55,116 nucleotides of DNA. It comes from Streptomyces sp. ISL-98 (GTDB lineage Bacteria; Actinomycetota; Actinomycetes; Streptomycetales; Streptomycetaceae). Shown here piece by piece: positions 43,352 through 51,745 of the stretch (the first letter of the stretch is position 1; each line of letters starts with the position of its first letter). The translations under genes were made by a program, and so were the position numbers. The notes under the pieces are model-generated. The model worked only from the letters and a program-made list of their open reading frames with translations, made no database searches and was not told the DNA's origin. The stretch is from the NCBI RefSeq assembly GCF_018614055.1, contig NZ_JAGGPB010000011.1, positions 1 to 55,116 on the forward strand. The letters are read 5' to 3'.

Positions 43352-44338
43352 ATGCCCCCCGTCTTCGCCCACGGCCGCCTCCGCCTGTACCTGCTCAAGC
43401 TGCTCGACGAGGCGCCGCGCCACGGTTACGAAGTGATCCGCCTCCTGGAGGAGCGTTTCCAGGGCCTGTACGCCCCGTCCGCCGGCACCGTCTACCCCCG
43501 CCTCGCCAAGCTGGAGGCCGAGGGCCTGGTCACGCACGCCACCGAGGGCGGCCGCAAAGTCTACTCGATCACCGATGCGGGGCGTGCCGAACTGGCGGGC
43601 CGCGGCGGAGAGCTGGCGGACCTGGAGCTGGAGATCCGCGAGTCGGTCTCCGAGCTCGCCGCCGAGATCCGCGACGACGTACGGGGCGCGGCGGGCAACC
43701 TGCGCCGCGAAATGCGGGCGGCGGCGGCAGCGACCGGGACGGACGCCAAGGCCGGGGGCGGGAACGGCGACTGGGAGAGCGCGTTCGGCGACAAGGAGGC
43801 GTGGCAGGCGGCGAAGGAGGAGCTGCGCAAGGCCAAGCAGGAGTGGAAGGAGCAGGCACGCCGGGCGAAGGACGAGAGCCGCCGCGCCCGCGAGGACGCC
43901 CAGCAGGCCCGCCGCCAGGCCAAGGAGGCGCAGGAGAAGGCGCGCGAGCAGGTGCAGCGCATCGCCCAGCAGGTACAGGAGCAGGTCCAGGACACGTTCG
44001 CGCGGGGCGACTGGCCGAAGGGGGTACGGGAGGGGCTGGCCGAGATCACGAAGGAGTTCGGCTTCTTCGGCCGACCGGCGGCGCAGCCGCGGGCGGAGGA
44101 CGCCAACGACGCGGACGCCGCGAACGCCGCTTCGGCCGCCGAACCGGAGTGGGCGGGCGAGGACTCGTCCGGCGACCCGGCCCGTGACCTCGACCGCCTG
44201 CTGGACCGCTTCCGCGACGACATCCGCGACGCGGCGCGCGACCGGGGCGTGTCGGAGGACCAGCTGCGCGAGGCCCGCCGCCACTTGTCGACGGCGGCGG
44301 CACACATCGGAGCGGTACTGCGGAATCCGAAGGCGTAG
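43352..44338 (+). CDS. PadR-family regulator with long coiled-coil C-terminus
   Basis: A 328-residue protein. Residues 1-80 are a PadR winged helix (LRLYLLKLLDEAPRHGYEVIRLLEERFQGLYAPSAGTVYPRLAKLEAEGLVTH). A long Lys/Arg/Glu/Ala-rich coiled coil from about 100 to 215 and an acidic C-terminal part complete the protein, much longer than a typical PadR. It is translated just after the DUF4097 gene and probably represses the shared promoter through the CGATATATCG-type sites. On the opposite strand an open frame from the Clp N-domain gene reads through most of it, but the codon pattern favours PadR. Confidence 0.92.
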   Translation: MPPVFAHGRLRLYLLKLLDEAPRHGYEVIRLLEERFQGLYAPSAGTVYPRLAKLEAEGLVTHATEGGRKVYSITDAGRAELAGRGGELADLELEIRESVSELAAEIRDDVRGAAGNLRREMRAAAAATGTDAKAGGGNGDWESAFGDKEAWQAAKEELRKAKQEWKEQARRAKDESRRAREDAQQARRQAKEAQEKAREQVQRIAQQVQEQVQDTFARGDWPKGVREGLAEITKEFGFFGRPAAQPRAEDANDADAANAASAAEPEWAGEDSSGDPARDLDRLLDRFRDDIRDAARDRGVSEDQLREARRHLSTAAAHIGAVLRNPKA

Positions 44339-45210
44339 GTCCTCGAACGCCGAACGGGCTGATTTTCAGCCCCCTGGGGGTCCCCCCTGGACGTAGTCCT
44401 TGGGGGAGTTTGAGGAGCGGGGTCCGGTGCGGAGCCCCCACGCGGCGACAGCCGCAAACTGTCACAGCGGGAAGAATGGGGTCTCCCCTGCTCGAACGAA
44501 GTTGAGAGCTTGCGGAAGGGTGGGGGAACAGCGCCGCAGGCAACCCGCACGGCACCGCACCGGCACCGCACCCGCGCCCGAGCCAGCCCGCCCCTGCACC
44601 CGCACCCGGGCCAGCCCGCCACCCGCACCCGCACCCGCACCCAGGTCAGCCCGCCACCGCACCCGCCGCCCCCGAACATCGCCCGCTCCAACGCCCCGTA
44701 ATCCGCCCCGTAATCCACCAGCACCTCCGCCACCACCCCCCGCTGCGCACTGAGCGCCAGCAGCATGTGTTCGTCGCCGATGTGCCGGTCACCGCGCCCC
44801 ACCGCGATCCGCAGGGACTTCACCAGCGCGTCCTTCGCCGGCCGCGTGAACGGCCGGTGCCCCGACCACCACCGCTTCGATTTCTTGTCGCCCGCCAGCG
44901 CCCCCTGCCCGTGCACCGCTTCGACCTTCGACACGATCTCCGCGACGTCGATACCGAGGCCGGAGAGCGCATCCGTGTCGGCCTTCGAGAGCCCGCCCCG
45001 GCGCCGCGCATCCGCCAGCGCGGCCTCCAGCGCGGCCCGCCGCCCGGTGATCCCGAGCGAGGCGAAGGCGAACGACGACCGCGTCCCTTCCTGGTCCAGC
45101 AGGGCGAGCAGCAGATGCTCCTCGGTGACGGAGTCGGAGTTCGCCCGTTCCGCCTGGGCGACCGCACCCTCCACCACACCCCGGGCGCTCTCCGTGAATC
45201 GCTCGAACAT
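43561..45210 (-). CDS. Clp N-terminal domain protein with long antisense C-terminal extension
   Basis: The first 170 residues are a Clp_N double repeat (MFERFTESARGVVEGAVAQAERANSDSVTEEHLLLALLDQEG, then RPFTRPAKDALVKSLRIAVGRGDRHIGDEHMLLALS). Small stand-alone proteins of this type are common in Streptomyces and probably bind Clp substrates or partners. From about residue 188 (GGGGCGGG onward) the sequence becomes low-complexity, passes through two dispersed repeats and then reads antisense through padR to the first stop. That part, about 360 residues, has no family resemblance. A lost stop codon or a repeat insertion is likely. GGGAGG precedes the ATG; the start overlaps the HTH stop by one base. 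Confidence 0.68.
   Translation of the reverse strand: MFERFTESARGVVEGAVAQAERANSDSVTEEHLLLALLDQEGTRSSFAFASLGITGRRAALEAALADARRRGGLSKADTDALSGLGIDVAEIVSKVEAVHGQGALAGDKKSKRWWSGHRPFTRPAKDALVKSLRIAVGRGDRHIGDEHMLLALSAQRGVVAEVLVDYGADYGALERAMFGGGGCGGGLTWVRVRVRVAGWPGCGCRGGLARARVRCRCGAVRVACGAVPPPFRKLSTSFEQGRPHSSRCDSLRLSPRGGSAPDPAPQTPPRTTSRGDPQGAENQPVRRSRTYAFGFRSTAPMCAAAVDKWRRASRSWSSDTPRSRAASRMSSRKRSSRRSRSRAGSPDESSPAHSGSAAEAAFAASASLASSARGCAAGRPKKPNSFVISASPSRTPFGQSPRANVSWTCSCTCWAMRCTCSRAFSCASLAWRRACWASSRARRLSSFARRACSFHSCLALRSSSFAACHASLSPNALSQSPFPPPALASVPVAAAAARISRRRLPAAPRTSSRISAASSETDSRISSSRSASSPPRPASSARPASVIE
44377..44410. repeat. Dispersed GGGGGTCCCCCC...TTGGGGGAGT repeat, copy downstream of padR
   Basis: GGGGGTCCCCCCTGGACG, then TAGTCCTTGGGGGAGT. 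It lies 38 bp after the padR stop and its arms can pair, so it may also act as a terminator. Confidence 0.7.
44474..44522. repeat. Diverged dispersed repeat near the Clp N-domain gene end
   Basis: GGGGTCTCCCCTGCTCGAAC, then GAAGTTGAGAGCTTGCGG. It is a diverged member of the same family as the copy 65 bp to its left. Next to it is a Cys/His-like simple stretch of repeated CACCCG from about 44550 to 44670. Confidence 0.6.
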
Positions 45211-45419
45211 CAATGCCTCCCGTACTTCTTGTGCACGGCCTGCCTGCTGACGCCCAGCTCGGCAGCAATCTCCTGCCACGACCATCCCTTGGCGCGGGCG
45301 CTTCTCACTTGTACGGCTTCGAGCTGCTCAAGCAGCCGCCGCAGCGCGACGACGGCACGCAACCCGACCCGGGGGTCACCGTCGCCCGCGCGCTCGGCGA
45401 GATCCGTTGCTTCGGTCAT
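45210..45419 (-). CDS. Small helix-turn-helix protein paired with the Clp N-domain gene
   Basis: A 69-residue protein. The N-terminal part is helical, and the C-terminal KGWSWQEIAAELGVSRQAVHKKYGRH is a sigma-region-4/HTH recognition helix. It is probably a repressor or activator of its own operon. The ATG has no strong ribosome-binding site; TTGACG-N18-TAGGTT places the start point at the ATG, so the transcript may be leaderless. Two matched inverted repeats lie directly upstream. Its stop overlaps the start of the Clp N-domain gene. Confidence 0.82.
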   Translation of the reverse strand: MTEATDLAERAGDGDPRVGLRAVVALRRLLEQLEAVQVRSARAKGWSWQEIAAELGVSRQAVHKKYGRH

Positions 45420-45422
45420 GCC

Positions 45423-45467
45423 TGTCAACCTACATTGACAGCCACCGCCACGTCAACCACGGTTGAC
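45423..45467. promoter_or_regulatory. Two matched operators, GTCAA-N6-TTGAC, upstream of the HTH gene
   Basis: TGTCAA-CCTACA-TTGACA and GTCAA-CCACGG-TTGAC share the same spacing and half-sites and are 28 bp apart centre to centre, about three helical turns. They overlap the promoter of the HTH/Clp N-domain pair and the last codons of the GH5 gene. Autoregulation by the HTH protein is likely. Confidence 0.7.
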
Positions 45468-46856
45468 AAGGGGACCGCCCGTCGGCGCGACAGTCACAGA
45501 GACCCGCGCACCCGGCCACGCAAAGATCCGGCCGCCAACAACCCACGCCGCCCCCTCGACCACCACGCGCCAGTCACGCGCACACGAAGGCAGCGAAAGC
45601 TCGGTCACGCCGTGCCGCTTGGAGGCGACGTACGACAGGCGATACGTCCGGGAAGCCGCGTCGTACGACTCCGAGCTCACCCTCCCCGCCACGGCGCGCG
45701 CGTACGGCGACGCCGTCTGCTCCTTGTTCGTACGGAAGGCCCCCGCGCCGTCGACCGCGCAGTAGCCACCGCCGTAACACCAGACATAGCCCGCCCAGCC
45801 GGAGCTGTAGCGGTTCAGCGACGCCAGCGCCTCGCGGTAGAAACGCCCCATGTTCGGGAGAGAGTTGTTGAGTGGCCCCCACTCCCCGACCACCACGGGG
45901 ATGCGGTGCTCCTTCGGATACGCCGTGACGGCGGCCTCGTACGACTCGATCCAGCGGGCCGACGGGTCGTAGTCCGCGCCCGCCTCCATCGCGGCGTTGT
46001 AGAAGTGCGGGGCGTAGACGACCTTGGGGTCCTTGATCTTGCCGAGGCCGGTCGGCACGCCCTCGCCCACGATCGGCGTCGGCTCGACGAACACCCAGCT
46101 GTGGCGGTCGGCCGAACGGACCGCGTCCGCGAGGCGGTTGTGCATGGGCGTGATCTGGTCGCGCTCGATGCGACGGGCGGCCGCCGCGAGATCCTCGCCC
46201 TCCCTCAGCTCCCCCATCGGCTCATTGATCAGGTCGTACCCGAGAACGGCCGGGTGGTCCTCGAACCGATCGGCGATCACCCGCCACATCGCGGCCTGAG
46301 CCCGCTGAAGGTCGGGGTCCTCGTACAGGTGGGTGAAGGCGCGCTGCACGGCGGGCTGGAAGTACTCCGAGAACCAGTCGTCGGGGTTGGGCTCGAACGG
46401 CAGCCCGTCGGTGCGCGTCGCCCACTCGGGGATGCCGCGATGGCCGAAGGCGGGGCCGAAGACGTCCTGGTGGGCGTCGATCAGTACATGTATGTCGTAC
46501 TTCTCGGCCCAGTCCAGGATGCGTTCGATCTTGCGGAGGTACGCCGTGCTGTACTGACCGCGCCGCGGCTCGAGGTCGTCCCAGAAGACCAGCAGCCGGG
46601 CGAAGTTGAAGCCTCTGGCGCTCATGTCGCGGAAGTGCTTCTCGGTGATGGCGCTGAGGGCGCTGTCGCCACGGTTGGTCTTGTCCTCGACATTCCAGCC
46701 ACGGAGGGTGAGGACGCGACCGTGGTCGTCGGTGAGCCGCGGGATCACATCACGGCTGGTCTCACGAATCTCACGCGCACCGGCGGCCGGGGCAAGCGCC
46801 CCACCCGCCAGTGCGAAAGCACAAACAACAGCAGCAACACATCGCACAGTTCGCAC
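45453..46856 (-). CDS. Secreted GH5 glycoside hydrolase (endoglycoceramidase-like)
   Basis: A 467-residue secreted enzyme. A signal peptide (MRTVRCVAAVVCAFALAGGA, AGA cleavage) is followed by a GH5 barrel with LRGWNVEDKT, FARLLVFWDDLEP, LIDAHQDVFG, the acid/base Glu in YDLINEPMGE and the nucleophile Glu in VVVGEWGPL. A C-terminal beta domain (about 100 residues) follows the barrel. The WNVEDKT and AHQD motifs fit endoglycosylceramidases, which release glycans from glycolipids; plain cellulase activity is less likely. The GTG is chosen because GGAGG lies just upstream. The last codons overlap the operators of the HTH gene. Confidence 0.85.
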   Translation of the reverse strand: MRTVRCVAAVVCAFALAGGALAPAAGAREIRETSRDVIPRLTDDHGRVLTLRGWNVEDKTNRGDSALSAITEKHFRDMSARGFNFARLLVFWDDLEPRRGQYSTAYLRKIERILDWAEKYDIHVLIDAHQDVFGPAFGHRGIPEWATRTDGLPFEPNPDDWFSEYFQPAVQRAFTHLYEDPDLQRAQAAMWRVIADRFEDHPAVLGYDLINEPMGELREGEDLAAAARRIERDQITPMHNRLADAVRSADRHSWVFVEPTPIVGEGVPTGLGKIKDPKVVYAPHFYNAAMEAGADYDPSARWIESYEAAVTAYPKEHRIPVVVGEWGPLNNSLPNMGRFYREALASLNRYSSGWAGYVWCYGGGYCAVDGAGAFRTNKEQTASPYARAVAGRVSSESYDAASRTYRLSYVASKRHGVTELSLPSCARDWRVVVEGAAWVVGGRIFAWPGARVSVTVAPTGGPLVNRG

Positions 46857-46931
46857 AGAAGGCCTCCGGCACGTAGTCGCGTAGTCACGCAGTTGCGTGC
46901 CGGAGAGCACATCAGCAGAACTGACGACCCA

Positions 46932-47897
46932 TCAAGAGGGAGTGAGCACGATCTTTCCGAACTGATCGCCCGCGGCCATCCGCTCGAAGCCCTCCCGCGC
47001 CCGGTCCAGCGGCAGTACCTCGTCGATGACCGGACGTACGCCCGTCGCCGCGCAGAACGACAGCAGGTCCTCCAGCTCGTCCTTGGACCCCATCGTCGAG
47101 CCGACGACCTTGAGCTCCAGGAAGAAGATCCGGTTCAGCTCGGCGGACGGCGGGTTCGGCCCGCTCGTGGCGCCCGAGATGACCAGCGTGCCGCCGGGCC
47201 GGAGCGACTTCACCGAGTGCGACCAGGTGGCGGCACCGACGGTCTCGATCACCGCGTCCACCCGCTGGGGCAGCCGCGCGCCCGGCTCGAACGCCTCCAC
47301 CGCGCCCAGCTCGACCGCCCGCTTGCGCTTGCCCTCGTCGCGGCTGGTGGCGTACATCCTGAGCCCCGCCGCCTTGCCGAGGACGATCGCCGCGGTGGCG
47401 ACACCGCCGCCGGCGCCCTGGACGAGGACCGCGTCCCCGGGCCGTACGCCCGCATTCGTGAAGAGCATGCGGTACGCCGTGAGCCAGGCGGTCGGCAGGC
47501 ACGCGGCCTCCGCGAACGACAGCTCCCGGGGCTTGGGCAGCACGTTCCACACGGGCACGGTGACCTGCTCGGCGAAGGTGCCCTGATACTTCTCGGTGAG
47601 GATCGACCGCTTCTCGCGCGGGCCGACGCCGTGCCCGGTCTCGCCGATGACGGAGTGCACGACGACCTCGTTGCCGTCGGCGTCGATCCCGGCGGCGTCG
47701 CACCCGAGGATCATCGGCAGCGCCTCCTCCCCGAGCCCCACGCCGCGCAGCGACCAGAGGTCGTGGTGGTTGAGGGAGGCGGCCTTGACGGTGACGGTGG
47801 TCCAGCCGGGTCGTACGTCGGGCGCCGGCCTCTCGCCCAGCTCAAGGCCGCTGAGCGGCTGGTCACGGTCGATGCGGGCGGCGTAGGCAGCGAACAT
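46932..47897 (-). CDS. Zinc-type alcohol dehydrogenase / quinone oxidoreductase family protein
   Basis: A 321-residue medium-chain dehydrogenase. A GroES-like N-terminal fold (MFAAYAARIDRDQPLSGLELGERPAPDV, then SLNHHDLWSLRG and GCDAAGI) is followed by a Rossmann domain with VQGAGGGVATAAIVLGKA. It lacks the usual structural zinc cysteines and is closer to the NADPH quinone reductase branch. Substrate unknown. An in-frame ATG two codons upstream is also possible. It follows malic enzyme after a long hairpin, in the same direction. Confidence 0.85.
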   Translation of the reverse strand: MFAAYAARIDRDQPLSGLELGERPAPDVRPGWTTVTVKAASLNHHDLWSLRGVGLGEEALPMILGCDAAGIDADGNEVVVHSVIGETGHGVGPREKRSILTEKYQGTFAEQVTVPVWNVLPKPRELSFAEAACLPTAWLTAYRMLFTNAGVRPGDAVLVQGAGGGVATAAIVLGKAAGLRMYATSRDEGKRKRAVELGAVEAFEPGARLPQRVDAVIETVGAATWSHSVKSLRPGGTLVISGATSGPNPPSAELNRIFFLELKVVGSTMGSKDELEDLLSFCAATGVRPVIDEVLPLDRAREGFERMAAGDQFGKIVLTPS

Positions 47898-47988
47898 GAC
47901 CATGACGATAGGACGGCTCGGTACGCGACGGAACCGCGCATTGGTGTGACACACGTCCCTCACGCACCCGTAACCCCCACCGCACAGC

Positions 47989-48038
47989 GCACGGGCCGTG
48001 CCGCGCCCCCTCACCAGGGGGTGCGGCACGGCCCGTGC
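47989..48038 (-). terminator. Long terminator hairpin after malic enzyme
   Basis: A 23-bp stem with one G-T pair encloses a 4-nt loop (CACC). Arms begin GCACGGGCCGTGCCGC and end GCGGCACGGCCCGTGC. It lies 19 bp after the malic enzyme stop. Confidence 0.85.
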
Positions 48039-48056
48039 AGGTAAAGCCCAGAATGC

Positions 48057-49271
48057 CTACCGCCGCGCCACACCCTCCGCGCGAGCCGCCGCGGCAACCG
48101 CCGCGGTGACCGCCGGGGCGACCCGCTCGTCGAACGGCGAGGGGATGACGTAGTCCGCGGCGAGCGCATCGCCCACGACGTCCGCCAGCGCGTTCGCCGC
48201 CGCGATCTTCATGCCCTCGGTGATACGGGAGGCCCGCACCTGGAGCGCACCCGCGAAGATCCCCGGGAAGGCCAGCACGTTGTTGATCTGGTTCGGGTAG
48301 TCGCTGCGCCCCGTCGCGACGACCGCCGCGTACTTGTGCGCCACGTCCGGGTGCACCTCGGGGTTCGGGTTGGCCATCGCGAACACGAACGACCTCGGCG
48401 CCATCGAAGCCACCGCAGGCTCCGGCACCGTACCGCCGGAGACGCCGATGAAGACGTCGGCTCCGGCCAGCGCGGTCTCCAGCGAACCGCTCAGACCGGC
48501 CCGGTTGGTGATGTCGGCCAGTTCGCGCTTGACGTCCGTCAGGTCCTCGCGGTCCCGGCTGACAATGCCCTTGCGGTCGGCCACGGCGACATCGCCGATC
48601 CCCGCCGCAAGCAGGAACTTGGCGATGGCGACACCGGCCGCGCCGGCGCCCGAGATGACGGCGCGCAGGTCGCCCAGCGTACGGCCGGTGAGCCTGGCGG
48701 CATTGCGCAGCGCGGCCAGGGTGACCACGGCTGTGCCGTGCTGGTCGTCGTGGAAGACCGGAATGTCCAGCTCTTCCTGGAGCCGGCGCTCGATCTCGAA
48801 GCAGCGAGGCGCCGAGATGTCTTCCAGGTTCACGCCGCCGAAGGACGGCGCGAGGCGGACGACGGTCTCGATGATCTCCTCGACGTCGGTCGTCGCGAGA
48901 GCGATCGGAACCGCGTCGACGCCGCCGAACTGCTTGAACAGAATCGCCTTGCCCTCCATGACGGGGAGCGAGGCCTCAGGACCGATGTCGCCGAGTCCCA
49001 GAACCGCCGTACCGTCCGTCACGACGGCCACGACGTTCGACTTCCACGTGTAGTCGTTCACCAGATCGGGCTCATCGGCGATCGCACTGCACACCTTGGC
49101 GACCCCCGGCGTGTACGCGAGGGACAGGTCGTCCTTGTCGCGCACCGGCACGGTTGCCTGGATGGCCATCTTGCCGCCGCGGTGCAGGGCAAATGCCGGA
49201 TCGAAGGGCTCCTCTGAGCCCTCTGTGGTGCTGTCACTGTCGCTGCGAGGATTGACGATCTCCGCTGCCAT
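48057..49271 (-). CDS. Malic enzyme (NAD(P)-dependent)
   Basis: A 404-residue short-form malic enzyme. Motifs are SLAYTPGVAKVC, VTDGTAVLGLGDIGPEASLPVMEGKA, FKQFGGVDAVPI, HDDQHGTAVV at the metal site and the Rossmann loop VISGAGAAGVAI. It oxidatively decarboxylates malate to pyruvate, linking the TCA cycle to NADPH or pyruvate supply. The NADP preference is inferred from close Streptomyces relatives. AAGGGG precedes the ATG (MAAEIVNPRSD); about 75 upstream codons in frame lack support. It is divergent from the ABC transporter. Confidence 0.95.
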   Translation of the reverse strand: MAAEIVNPRSDSDSTTEGSEEPFDPAFALHRGGKMAIQATVPVRDKDDLSLAYTPGVAKVCSAIADEPDLVNDYTWKSNVVAVVTDGTAVLGLGDIGPEASLPVMEGKAILFKQFGGVDAVPIALATTDVEEIIETVVRLAPSFGGVNLEDISAPRCFEIERRLQEELDIPVFHDDQHGTAVVTLAALRNAARLTGRTLGDLRAVISGAGAAGVAIAKFLLAAGIGDVAVADRKGIVSRDREDLTDVKRELADITNRAGLSGSLETALAGADVFIGVSGGTVPEPAVASMAPRSFVFAMANPNPEVHPDVAHKYAAVVATGRSDYPNQINNVLAFPGIFAGALQVRASRITEGMKIAAANALADVVGDALAADYVIPSPFDERVAPAVTAAVAAAARAEGVARR

Positions 49272-49793
49272 TTGTTGACCCCTTAAGTCTTCATCGTTTG
49301 AGGGTGGCCACTCCTGGTTGAGGAGGGGTGGGCGGGCACCGCGTCCGTTCCCTGCGCCGGCCGGTTGGCCCGCCCAGGCAGGGAGGAGGTACGTACGCGC
49401 GGGCGCGCCGCACACGCGCCCTGAGCCCCGGATGAGGGGTGTAACCGTCTTTTCTACCTGACCGACGCCACCGCCGACGAGCCCATATCGCATACGTGCT
49501 ACGACTCATGCGCGCATATCTGGACAAGTCCGTTTGGCGGCATGAAACGCGCTCAAATGACGAGACGGGCCGAAGATTTTCCGGCCGGAAAGGCAGTGCC
49601 CAACAGATGGTCCGGCCCTGATGTACCGGCCTGCTGGGATTCGGGGGTGACCCGTTACCCGATTTTGACATGACTGGAGCCCTGAATGGGCTAGTCCGAA
49701 TGGCAAGATGCCGTAATCACACGAGGTCGCGATACTCGAAGCAGTGTGCCCGACCCCCCAGGCCACTCCCCCATCCCGCTGGAGGAACGAACC
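49272..49793. other. Divergent intergenic region, malic enzyme / ABC transporter
   Basis: About 520 bp with no convincing gene. It contains the 14-bp palindrome TTTCCGGCCGGAAA near 49578 and a TTGACA box near 49665, which may be a -35 element for the transporter, though no well-spaced -10 is obvious. Other features are not clear. Confidence 0.5.
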
Positions 49794-50732
49794 ATGACCG
49801 CTAGCACCACCCGTCGTACGGCCGCTACGAAGTCCCGGATTGTCGCGGTCGGCGCGATCGCGGTCGCGGGCACGATGCTGCTGACCGGCTGCGGCGACCA
49901 GACGAACGACGGCGAAGCCAAGGAGACGAAGGCCGCCGCCGCGCCGCTCGCCGACAAGCTGCCGCAGGCGATCCGCGACAAGGGCGTCATCAAGGTGGGT
50001 TCGGACATCGCGTACGCGCCGATGGAGTTCATGGACGCGAACAACCAGCCAGCCGGCGTGGACATCGACCTCGGCAAGGAGCTCGGCAAGGTCCTCGGTG
50101 TCGAGTTCAAGTTCGAGAACGCCACCTTCGACCAGCTCGTGCTCGGCATGAACAGTGGCCGCCACGACATCGTCATGTCGTCGATGACGGACACCAAGGA
50201 GCGCCAGCAGGGCGCGAGCAAGGACGCCACGGGCGGCGCCGACTTCGTGAACTACTTCAAAGCCGGGTCCGCGATCCTGACCCAGAAGGGCAACCCCAAG
50301 GGCATCAAGAACCTGGACGACCTCTGCGGTCTGACGGTCGCGGCGCAGCGCGGCACCGCCAATGAGGACCTGCTGAAGACCCAGCAGAAGAAGTGCGGCG
50401 CCAAGAAGATCAAGGAGTTCATCTCCGACCAGGACAGCGACTCCATCACGCAGCTGCAGACCAAGCGCGCCGACGCCGTCATCACCGACTTCCCGGTGGC
50501 CCTCTACAACGAGCTGGAGGGTGGCGGCGGCAAACTCTTCGAAGTCGTCGGCGACCAGATCGACGCGGCCCCATACGGCATCGCGGTCAGCAAGAAGAAC
50601 CCGGAGCTGCGCGACGCGATCAAGGCCGCCGTCCAGAAGATCATCGACGGCGGTACGTACGGTGAGGTGCTGAAGAAGTGGAAGGCCGAGTCCGGCGCCA
50701 TCGAGACGGCCACCGTCAACGCGGGCAAGTGA
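49794..50732 (+). CDS. Amino-acid ABC transporter substrate-binding lipoprotein
   Basis: A 312-residue lipoprotein. The signal region TKSRIVAVGAIAVAGTMLLTGC gives a lipobox LTGC, and the SBP fold begins DKGVIKVGSDIAYAPMEFMD, with FDQLVLGMNSGRHDIVMSSMTDT and VAAQRGTANEDLL. This is family 3, binding polar amino acids. It sits outside the membrane and delivers substrate to the permease encoded next. GGAGG precedes the ATG. Ligand identity is unknown. Confidence 0.95.
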   Translation: MTASTTRRTAATKSRIVAVGAIAVAGTMLLTGCGDQTNDGEAKETKAAAAPLADKLPQAIRDKGVIKVGSDIAYAPMEFMDANNQPAGVDIDLGKELGKVLGVEFKFENATFDQLVLGMNSGRHDIVMSSMTDTKERQQGASKDATGGADFVNYFKAGSAILTQKGNPKGIKNLDDLCGLTVAAQRGTANEDLLKTQQKKCGAKKIKEFISDQDSDSITQLQTKRADAVITDFPVALYNELEGGGGKLFEVVGDQIDAAPYGIAVSKKNPELRDAIKAAVQKIIDGGTYGEVLKKWKAESGAIETATVNAGK

Positions 50733-50773
50733 GCCAACCGCACTACTTCTCCATTACGTAAGGCAGCAACCCT

Positions 50774-51745
50774 GTGACTGACCCCCTCGACAAGGCCCCC
50801 GGCACTGTCCCACCGGACGGCGGATCCGCACCTACGGCTGCGCCTATCCCTCCCGAGGCCATCAAAGCCATTCCCGTCCGGCACTATGGCCGCTGGATCG
50901 GCTCAGTGATCGTCGTAGCACTGCTGGCCCTGCTGGTGAAGGCCTTCGCCGACGCCGCGATCCAGTGGAACGTGGTCGGCGAGCAGATCACCAACGGCAC
51001 CTTCGCCCGGGGAGCCTGGGAGACCCTCAAGATCACTGTGCTGGCCATGGCGATCGGTGTCGTGCTCGGCGCGATCCTGGCCGTGATGCGGCTGTCACCG
51101 AACCCGGTGCTCTCCGCAGTTGCCTGGGGCTACATTTGGTTCTTCCGCGGCACCCCCGTACTGGTGCAGATCTTCCTGTGGTTCAACCTCTCCCTCGTCT
51201 TCAAGACGCTGGACCTCGGGTTCATCTACAAGGACGAGATGAACGACGTCATGACCCCGTTCGTGGCCGCGCTGCTCGCGCTCGGCCTCAACGAGGCTGC
51301 GTACATGGCGGAGATCACCCGGGCCGGCATCCAGTCGGTCGACACCGGCCAGACCGAGGCGGCCCACGCCCTGGGCATGAAGGGCTCCCAGACCATGCGG
51401 CGCATTGTGCTGCCACAGGCGATGCGAGTAATCATCCCGCCGACCGGCAACGAGTTCATCAACATGCTGAAGACCTCGTCGCTGGCGTTCGCCATCGGCT
51501 ACGGCGAGCTTTTCCTCCGAGGCCGTCAGCTTGGCTCCCGTACACTGGCGATCATGGAGAGCCTGATCGTGATCTCCATCTGGTATTTGGCGCTGACCAC
51601 GGTGTTCAGTATCGGCCAGTACTACCTGGAGCGTCACTACGCCCGCGGCAGCAACCGCACACTGCCGCCGACACCCATGCAGCGCATCAAGGCCCAGCTC
51701 ACCTCTTTCCGGGTTCCGAGCCAGGTGGGAGGACAGACCGTATGA
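50774..51745 (+). CDS. Amino-acid ABC transporter permease
   Basis: A 323-residue permease. A disordered N-terminus of about 40 residues precedes membrane helices including [15 protein letters not shown] and [19 protein letters not shown], with the His/Glu/Gln-type family signature [10 protein letters not shown] and the ABC-coupling EAA loop [23 protein letters not shown]. The start is GTG. The stop overlaps the ATPase start. A single permease suggests a homodimer. Confidence 0.95.
   Translation: MTDPLDKAPGTVPPDGGSAPTAAPIPPEAIKAIPVRHYGRWIGSVIVVALLALLVKAFADAAIQWNVVGEQITNGTFARGAWETLKITVLAMAIGVVLGAILAVMRLSPNPVLSAVAWGYIWFFRGTPVLVQIFLWFNLSLVFKTLDLGFIYKDEMNDVMTPFVAALLALGLNEAAYMAEITRAGIQSVDTGQTEAAHALGMKGSQTMRRIVLPQAMRVIIPPTGNEFINMLKTSSLAFAIGYGELFLRGRQLGSRTLAIMESLIVISIWYLALTTVFSIGQYYLERHYARGSNRTLPPTPMQRIKAQLTSFRVPSQVGGQTV

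Noticed and set aside
45213..48044. Long plus-strand frame of about 940 codons across the GH5 and dehydrogenase genes
   Set aside because: It is rich in Arg, Asp and Val from antisense reading; the minus-strand genes have clear motifs.
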